From contig JAFRNY010000063.1 in the NCBI GenBank assembly GCA_017429945.1, forward strand, positions 41,358-105,357: a stretch of DNA of 64,000 nt. Direction: 5' to 3'. The DNA comes from Bacteroidaceae bacterium (lineage in GTDB: Bacteria; Bacteroidota; Bacteroidia; Bacteroidales; Bacteroidaceae). The translations under genes and the position numbers were made by a program. The stretch's first letter is position 1. Each line of letters begins with the position of its first letter. Positions 59,115 to 64,000 of the stretch are shown here, in pieces. The notes under the pieces are model-generated. The model was given only the letters and a program-made list of their open reading frames with translations. It did no database searches and was not told where the DNA came from.

Positions 59115-61727
59115 CTAAAGCATATTGTTCAGCAGAACCTCCAAAGACGTCTCGTCCTGGATGAGCACTTCACGAGGCTTCGAGCCTTGAGATGTGCCAA
59201 CGATGCCGGCTTTCTCGAGTTGGTCCATGAGGCGTCCGGCACGATTGAAGCCGATAGAGAACTTGCGTTGAATCATCGATGTGGAGCCCTGCTGTGTCTG
59301 CACGATGAGGCGAGCCACCTCGGCGAACATAGGGTCGAGGTGCTCCATGTCGACATCGTTGGCGCTGCTGCCGCCGTCTTCCATTGGTGGGCGTGGCAGT
59401 GCGAAGGGATGTGTGTAGCTCTGCTGCGTAGCGATGTAGTTCGCTATCCGTTCCACCTCAGGCGTGTCGACGAAAGCGCATTGCAGTCGCACGGGCTCTG
59501 AGCCTGCGAGGAAGAGCATATCGCCCTTGCCGATGAGCTGGTTGGCGCCAGGGCGGTCGAGGATTGTACGCGAGTCTATCATCGAGCTAACCTTGAAGGC
59601 CATGCGCGCAGGGAAGTTGGCTTTGATAGTGCCCGTGATGATGTTCGTCGTAGGACGCTGTGTCGCGATAATCATGTGCATACCAACGGCGCGCGCCAGT
59701 TGTGCTATACGTGCAATGGGCAGTTCAATCTCCTTGCCAGCAGTCATGATAAGGTCACCGAACTCATCTATGATTACTACTATGTAGGGCAGGAACTTGT
59801 GGCCGTTCTCGGGGTTGAGCAGGCGGTTCTTGAACTTCTCGTTGTATTCTTTAATATTACGGGCGTGTGCGCGCTTGAGAAGGTCGTAGCGCGAGTCCAT
59901 CTCCACGCAGAGACTCTTCAGAGTGTTGATTACCTTTTGCACATCTGTGATGATGGGTTCCTCCTCGTTGTCGTCCTCGATTTGTGCCAGGAAGTGGTTG
60001 ACGATAGGCGTGTAGATGGGGAACTCCACTTTCTTCGGGTCTACCATCACCAACTTGAGTTCGGCCGGGTGCTTTTTGTAGAGCAGCGACGTGATGATGG
60101 CGTTCAGGCCTACAGACTTACCCTGGCCCGTGGCACCTGCCACAAGCAGGTGGGGCATCTTAACCAGGTCGGCCATGAACACCTCGTTAGTGATTGTCTT
60201 GCCCAAGGCCATGGGCAGTTCCATGGTCGTCTCTTGGAACTTCTTGCTATTCAAGATGCTCTCCATCGAGACAATCTGGGGCTTTGCATTAGGTACCTCA
60301 ATACCTATTGTGCCCTTACCGGGAATCGGGGCAATGATGCGGATGCCCAGAGCCGATAGCGAGAGCGCAATGTCATCTTCGAGGTTGCGGATTTTAGATA
60401 TTCGCACGCCTGGAGCCGGTGTAATCTCGTAGAGCGTGATGGTAGGGCCTACGGTGGCTTTGATGCTTGATATCTCGACGCCGAAGGTGCGCAGAACGTA
60501 GATGATCTGATCTTTGTTCTTCGTCTGTTCCTCCATGTCGATGCTCGCACGCGGGTCAACATCGTAGTGCTTCAGAAGATCGAGAGTGGGGTAGCGGTAG
60601 TGTTCGAGGTCGAGCTTAGGGTCGTAAGGCTCGAGTGCTGCGGCATGGTCTTCGTCGGCCACTTCCTCAACAACAGGCGCATTGATCTCGAGTGGTGTCT
60701 CAGACACTGGTATGGCAGGCGCGTCGGCTGCAGCAGCTGTGACCCAGAATTCATCTGATGCGCCGGCCTTGTCGCCTGCTTCGGCAGCCATTGGCTTGAT
60801 GCCACCATCGGACGTTTCAGATGCTACTTCGGCTACGGGTACGTCATCGGCTACGCCCTGCTGGAGCTCTATTGCGCACTCTGTAAAGGCATCGTCGGCA
60901 GATGGCTGAGTGCCTTCACCCTCAGGCGCAGACGATTCATCGGCAGCTGAAGCAGAGCAGGTATCGCCAGTCTCATCATCTGTGACGGGCTTATGGAAGA
61001 GTCCCACAATTCGACTGAACACAGGATAGCGCTCGCGCAACTCGCGTGCGAACTGCTGAGGATGCATAAGGCGCTTGATGATTCGAATCGTCTCGGCACT
61101 CAGGTAGCAGAGATAGGCCAACAGTGCAAGCACTATTACGATGAACGTGCCGGCCACACCGCCAAAGCGCTCAAGCACCTCAACGACGCGTTCGCCGTGG
61201 AAACCGCCTGGACGAATGTAGCTTATGGCAGGATCGGCGGCAAAAGTCGACGTCAGAAAGAACGCCGCGGCAACACTTACCCAGCACAGCAAGACGGCAC
61301 AGTTGAGAAACCATTTCCACAGCCGCACGTGATAGGCACCGGTAAGCTTGAGAGAGGCCGCAAACAGAAAGACCGGTATGAAGAAAGCACCAAGACCGAA
61401 GTTGCGAGTGATCCAGAAATCACTCCACCACGCTCCTAGATAGCCAGCCCAGTTGCTGGCATTGCCAATGTAGTTGTCTTGTAGTACCTTTTGGTCTTCG
61501 CCGCCCGTGAGCAGATGCGACACGAAGCTAAGCAGCGTGAAAGCCGCCAAGGCAAGGAAGATGACTCCTACGCCCATGCTCACCGCTTCGTTGCGGCTTA
61601 GCCGCTCATCGGCTTCGCCACGTAAGGCTGATGCAAGATGAAAGCCTCCGGCCTGCATGTCAGTGGCCTTCGACGTACGGCGCGTCGAGCGCTTCTTGGG
61701 CGTCCGTTTAGTGTTTTGCTTTTCCAT
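59115..61727 (-). CDS. ftsK: DNA translocase FtsK
   Basis: The ATG at 61727 (MEKQNTKRTPKKRSTRR) gives 870 residues; longer frames would run through the promoter box at 61756-61763. The protein has a basic N-terminus, four or five membrane helices (about 55-220), a long acidic linker (about 250-430), and the motor: Walker A AGATGQGKSVGLN (Lys536), Walker B VVIIDEFGDLIM, and ATQRPTTNIITG. The C-terminal gamma winged helix is TSMIQRKFSIGFNRAGRLMD. FtsK sits at the septum and pumps chromosome ends toward dif for XerCD resolution. It is divergent from the RNase D-like gene. Confidence 0.96.
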   Translation of the reverse strand: MEKQNTKRTPKKRSTRRTSKATDMQAGGFHLASALRGEADERLSRNEAVSMGVGVIFLALAAFTLLSFVSHLLTGGEDQKVLQDNYIGNASNWAGYLGAWWSDFWITRNFGLGAFFIPVFLFAASLKLTGAYHVRLWKWFLNCAVLLCWVSVAAAFFLTSTFAADPAISYIRPGGFHGERVVEVLERFGGVAGTFIVIVLALLAYLCYLSAETIRIIKRLMHPQQFARELRERYPVFSRIVGLFHKPVTDDETGDTCSASAADESSAPEGEGTQPSADDAFTECAIELQQGVADDVPVAEVASETSDGGIKPMAAEAGDKAGASDEFWVTAAAADAPAIPVSETPLEINAPVVEEVADEDHAAALEPYDPKLDLEHYRYPTLDLLKHYDVDPRASIDMEEQTKNKDQIIYVLRTFGVEISSIKATVGPTITLYEITPAPGVRISKIRNLEDDIALSLSALGIRIIAPIPGKGTIGIEVPNAKPQIVSMESILNSKKFQETTMELPMALGKTITNEVFMADLVKMPHLLVAGATGQGKSVGLNAIITSLLYKKHPAELKLVMVDPKKVEFPIYTPIVNHFLAQIEDDNEEEPIITDVQKVINTLKSLCVEMDSRYDLLKRAHARNIKEYNEKFKNRLLNPENGHKFLPYIVVIIDEFGDLIMTAGKEIELPIARIAQLARAVGMHMIIATQRPTTNIITGTIKANFPARMAFKVSSMIDSRTILDRPGANQLIGKGDMLFLAGSEPVRLQCAFVDTPEVERIANYIATQQSYTHPFALPRPPMEDGGSSANDVDMEHLDPMFAEVARLIVQTQQGSTSMIQRKFSIGFNRAGRLMDQLEKAGIVGTSQGSKPREVLIQDETSLEVLLNNML

Positions 61728-61755
61728 AAATTCTTTTCTATTCCTTATTTCGGTG

Positions 61756-61763
61756 CAAAAATA
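61756..61763 (-). promoter_or_regulatory. Promoter -7 box for ftsK
   Basis: Minus strand TATTTTTG followed by CACCG, 29 bases before the ftsK start. Confidence 0.6.
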
Positions 61764-61817
61764 ATTCTTTTTGCTAACTTTTCGCATCTTTCTTGTTATT
61801 TTTTTTGCAAAAAGAAT

Positions 61818-61825
61818 TAATTTTG
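61818..61825 (+). promoter_or_regulatory. Promoter -7 box for the exonuclease-methyltransferase operon
   Basis: TAATTTTG followed by CACGCC, 33 bases before the GTG start at 61858. Confidence 0.6.
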
Positions 61826-61857
61826 CACGCCTTAACAAAAGAAAAGTGCCAAACGAG

Positions 61858-62505
61858 GTGAAGATAATTGTTGATAAATTCGAAAAAAGAGCTATTCCAG
61901 AACTGCCTGTCGATCGCTTTGAGGGGCGCATCATCGTCATTCAGAGTGTTGGCGAGGCACGTCGTGCTGTCGACTACCTTTTGCGCTGTCCGCAGGTAGG
62001 CGTCGACACTGAGACGCGGCCAAATTTCCGCCCCGGTCCGATGCATCCTGTGGCACTACTGCAGGTGGCGACGCCCGATACGTGTTTCCTTTTCCGTTTG
62101 AATCAAATAGGTCTGCCAGACTGTATCGTGCGACTGCTCACTGATGAACGTACGGCGAAGATTGGCCTCTCGCTGCAAGATGACTGGGCACAGTTGCGTA
62201 AGCGTAAGGATTTTCAGCCTGTTAACTATGTTGAACTGCAGAACTACGTTAAGCCGCTAGGCATCGTAGATATGAGCCTGCAGAAGCTCTATGCCAACCT
62301 CTTCGGCATGAAGATATCTAAGACACAGAGGCTCACTAATTGGGAGGCTGATGTGCTCACCGAGGCTCAGAAAGTGTATGCCGCCACTGATGCGTGGGCT
62401 TGTCTGCGGCTGTATGATGAGATTACTGAACTGCTCACTTCGCGTGACTTTAAATTAATACGTACTTTAGATGCTGACACTACACCTCAAGCGGGGCAAA
62501 GATGA
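61858..62505 (+). CDS. RNase D-like 3'-5' exonuclease
   Basis: The GTG at 61858 (V-KIIVDKFEKRAIPELP) is chosen because an upstream ATG lies before the promoter box and related Bacteroidetes proteins begin at this K-x-I position; a GTG at 61846 is an alternative. The 215-residue protein is a single DEDD exonuclease domain: VGVDTETRPNF (first Asp-Glu), LSLQDDWAQLRKRKDF, and YAATDAWACLRLY (DEDDy Tyr/Asp). There are no HRDC domains, so it is shorter than E. coli RNase D. It trims RNA or DNA 3' ends. It overlaps the methyltransferase gene by 35 bases, implying coupling. Confidence 0.9.
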   Translation: MKIIVDKFEKRAIPELPVDRFEGRIIVIQSVGEARRAVDYLLRCPQVGVDTETRPNFRPGPMHPVALLQVATPDTCFLFRLNQIGLPDCIVRLLTDERTAKIGLSLQDDWAQLRKRKDFQPVNYVELQNYVKPLGIVDMSLQKLYANLFGMKISKTQRLTNWEADVLTEAQKVYAATDAWACLRLYDEITELLTSRDFKLIRTLDADTTPQAGQR

Positions 62506-63652
62506 GTCGCTTAAGCGATTCCACCCGTGGATTTTCTCTGGTGCCGTTCACCATATCGACGGTCAGCCGGCTGAGGGTGACCTCGTGCGCGTGGTTACTT
62601 CCGACGACACATTTATAGCCATAGGCCACTGGCAAATAGGCTCGATTGCCGTACGCGTGCTTACGTTCGTCGACGAACCTATTGATGAAAGCTTCTGGCA
62701 GAGACGGTTAGCTTGCGCTCTGCAGGCTCGCAAGGCTATGGGGCTGACCGGACGTCAGGATAACACTACGTTCCGACTCGTGCATGGCGAGGGCGACTCG
62801 CTGCCTGGACTCGTTATCGACATCTATGGCCGCACAGCAGTAGTGCAGGCCCACAGCGTTGGTATGCACGTCTGCCGCCAGAATATTGCAGCAGCTTTGC
62901 AGCAGCTCGACGGTTTGCAACTCGACAATATCTTCTACAAGAGCGAGACGACGTTGCCTTTCAAGGCTGAACTCGGTCAAGAGAACGGCTTCCTCATAGG
63001 TGGTGAGGCTGACAATGTGGCTATCGAGAATGGCCTTCGCTTCCACATCGACTGGCTTCGCGGTCAGAAGACAGGCTTCTTCGTTGATCAGCGCGACAAT
63101 CGCGCCCTCGTGGAGCACTACGCACAGGGGCGCAGCGTGCTGAATATGTTTTGCTACACCGGTGGCTTCTCTGTCTACGCCTTGCGAGGAGGAGCCGTGA
63201 AGGTGCATTCTGTGGACAGTTCGGCCAAAGCCGTGGAGTTGGTGAATGCCAACGTTGCGCTCAACTTCCCCGATGACAGTCGTCATGAAGCTTTTGCTGA
63301 GGATGCCTTCAGATTCCTGCAGCAGATGGAAGAGGATGCTTACGACCTCATCATCCTCGACCCGCCTGCCTTTGCTAAGCATAAGGACGCTCTGCGCAAT
63401 GCCCTCAAGGGCTATACGCGCCTGAATCTGCGAGCTTTTGAGAAGATTCGCCCTGGTGGCATACTTTTCACGTTCTCATGTTCGCAGGCTGTGTCGAAAG
63501 AACAGTTCCGCACGGCGGTCTTTACTGCAGCAGCACTTAGCGGACGTAATGTACGCATTCTACATCAGCTGCATCAGCCAGCTGATCACCCCATAAATAT
63601 CTATCATCCAGAAGGAGAATACCTCAAAGGCTTGGTTTTGTACGTAGAATAA
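62471..63652 (+). CDS. RlmI-like 23S rRNA (cytosine-5) methyltransferase
   Basis: The 393-residue protein starts MLTLHLKRGKDESLKRFHPWIFSGAV-like (R-H-P-W-I/V-F-S-G is the RlmI signature) with a PUA domain to about residue 75. An EEHD-like middle domain (GLVIDIYGRTAVVQAHSVGM) follows, then the SAM domain: KTGFFVDQRDNRALVEHYA, SVLNMFCYTGGFSVYALRGG, LIILDPPAFAKHKDAL and FTFSCSQAVSKEQF. It methylates a cytosine in 23S rRNA in the RlmI manner. It is co-transcribed with the RNase D-like gene, a pairing that suggests shared RNA maturation work. Confidence 0.93.
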   Translation: MLTLHLKRGKDESLKRFHPWIFSGAVHHIDGQPAEGDLVRVVTSDDTFIAIGHWQIGSIAVRVLTFVDEPIDESFWQRRLACALQARKAMGLTGRQDNTTFRLVHGEGDSLPGLVIDIYGRTAVVQAHSVGMHVCRQNIAAALQQLDGLQLDNIFYKSETTLPFKAELGQENGFLIGGEADNVAIENGLRFHIDWLRGQKTGFFVDQRDNRALVEHYAQGRSVLNMFCYTGGFSVYALRGGAVKVHSVDSSAKAVELVNANVALNFPDDSRHEAFAEDAFRFLQQMEEDAYDLIILDPPAFAKHKDALRNALKGYTRLNLRAFEKIRPGGILFTFSCSQAVSKEQFRTAVFTAAALSGRNVRILHQLHQPADHPINIYHPEGEYLKGLVLYVE

Positions 63653-63754
63653 GATTTTACGTGCAATCATTTGTTAACTATGGTAAACATTTATGCTTTT
63701 GATTGTCGAATTGGTTAAAAATACTTAATCAAAAGATGATTTTCTTAAGTATAG

Positions 63755-63785
63755 TTTGTTAGTTAGCAATAAATCATTACTTTTG
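63755..63785 (+). promoter_or_regulatory. Best-matching Bacteroidetes promoter in the window
   Basis: TTTG (63755-63758), a 19-base spacer, then TACTTTTG (63778-63785) followed by CAACG: an exact TTTG-N19-TAnnTTTG match, predicting initiation near 63791. Confidence 0.75.
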
Positions 63786-63790
63786 CAACG

Positions 63791-63855
63791 TGTTTTTCAT
63801 GGTATTAGATTTAAGGTTAATGGAAGGCGGGTTGTCGTGAGACAACCCCCTTTTT
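63791..63855 (+). ncRNA. Candidate short RNA or attenuator with 13-codon mini-ORF
   Basis: From the predicted start site the transcript holds ATG GTA TTA GAT TTA AGG... (63799-63840, peptide MVLDLRLMEGGLS) whose stop TGA is the loop of a hairpin GGGTTGTC-GTGA-GACAACCC (63829-63848) followed by CCTTTTT. The CATGGTATTAGATTTAAGG segment resembles a sequence I recall from other Bacteroidales intergenic regions, unchecked. It could be a stand-alone sRNA or the leader of a gene beyond the window. Confidence 0.5.
63829..63855 (+). terminator. Terminator hairpin of the mini-transcript
   Basis: GGGTTGTC pairs with GACAACCC around GTGA, followed by CCTTTTTCG. Confidence 0.8.
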
Positions 63856-64000
63856 CGTTGGCAATGATATAGGAGTTGACCTGTTGAAAGGGGAATAAGC
63901 CCCAGAGGGGCGTAGGAATTTAGGCAGGGGGCGAAGAGGGCCTTTAGAGGATTGCCCTTTGGCCATCCGTGCCCGATGAGGGGAGCCAGAACTCCTCTGG

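Larger units (their letters stand above)
63653..64000. other. 348-base 3' end of window with promoter, mini-transcript and no gene
   Basis: An AT-rich spacer leads to a consensus promoter (63755-63785), a possible ~65-base transcript ending in a terminator hairpin (63829-63855), then about 145 GC-rich bases in which nothing is recognised. Confidence 0.6.

Noticed and set aside
61728-61940. Upstream extension of ftsK
   Set aside because: It would read through the ftsK promoter box and into the divergent gene; the basic N-terminus at 61727 fits FtsK.
1-64000. tRNA, rRNA, insertion-sequence transposases, prophage
   Set aside because: No tRNA cloverleaf, rRNA core sequence, transposase or phage structural gene was seen on either strand by reading; a dedicated scan was not possible.
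63857-64000. GC-rich tail of the window, checked for a gene start
   Set aside because: No open frame with a recognisable start or protein pattern; it may be leader sequence of a gene beyond the window.

Overview
The window reads as a chromosomal segment from a member of the Bacteroidales, most likely a Prevotellaceae relative. The evidence is as follows. Promoters follow the Bacteroidetes pattern TAnnTTTG, often with TTTG about 19 bases upstream. The primary sigma factor is short and lacks region 1.1. Secreted proteins end in a type IX secretion tail (GxNIV...KVLVK). Typical families of this order are present: the T9SS plug protein, DUF1460 amidase, archaeal-type ProRS and SLBB/BY-kinase exopolysaccharide machinery. 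No tRNA, rRNA, CRISPR array, insertion-sequence transposase or phage gene was recognised.

Layout. Positions 1-10.8 kb hold a surface-polysaccharide locus: a multi-SLBB export protein (5' end outside the window), a kinase-less Wzz, an EpsG-like polymerase, a Wzx-like flippase, a secreted hydrolase-like protein, a WbsX protein, two glycosyltransferases, LicD and a TagD-like cytidylyltransferase. The stretch from about 1.8 to 10.0 kb is visibly more AT-rich than its flanks. From 10.9 to 20.2 kb come a WecA/MraY-type initiating transferase, the rny-zapA-coiled-coil operon, rfbA, a Wzc-type tyrosine autokinase and a Wza-type lipoprotein. Positions 20.5-28.2 kb carry two giant paralogous secreted proteins. 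Then follow a BrkB-family membrane protein and the RNase P RNA (29.7-30.1 kb), a DegP protease, rpoD, and a small cassette encoding an unknown secreted protein, an HPr-kinase-like ATPase, an S26-type peptidase and a PqqD-like protein (33.1-35.5 kb). Positions 36-47.6 kb are rich in cell-wall turnover genes (MtgA, DUF1460 amidase, two AmpG-like MFS carriers, GH25 lysozyme, GH73-LysM), interspersed with the T9SS plug protein, a TRIC/UPF0126 channel, an OmpA lipoprotein, proS and cdd. The last part has ettA, a GH2 glycosidase, a GNAT enzyme, an RND efflux operon, ftsK, an RNase D-like exonuclease and an RlmI-like methyltransferase.

How the parts fit. Much of the window serves the envelope: making and exporting a polysaccharide, remodelling peptidoglycan, exporting proteins through T9SS, and efflux. 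The LicD plus cytidylyltransferase pair suggests a phospho-linked substituent on the glycan. The kinase-peptidase-PqqD cassette behind rpoD is the best candidate for an undescribed system, because it holds RiPP-type accessory functions but no recognisable precursor or core enzyme.

Intergenic DNA is unusually structured. Palindromes with an ACCGGT core recur mainly between convergent genes. A 19-bp palindrome GTAAAACAA(G/C)TTGTTTTAC occurs three times. A MITE-like inverted-repeat element lies at 35.6-36.0 kb, a CGCGCGTAC motif recurs near promoters, and short AT-rich tandem repeats sit between genes. All functional calls come from reading sequence and recalled family knowledge; no database search was run.
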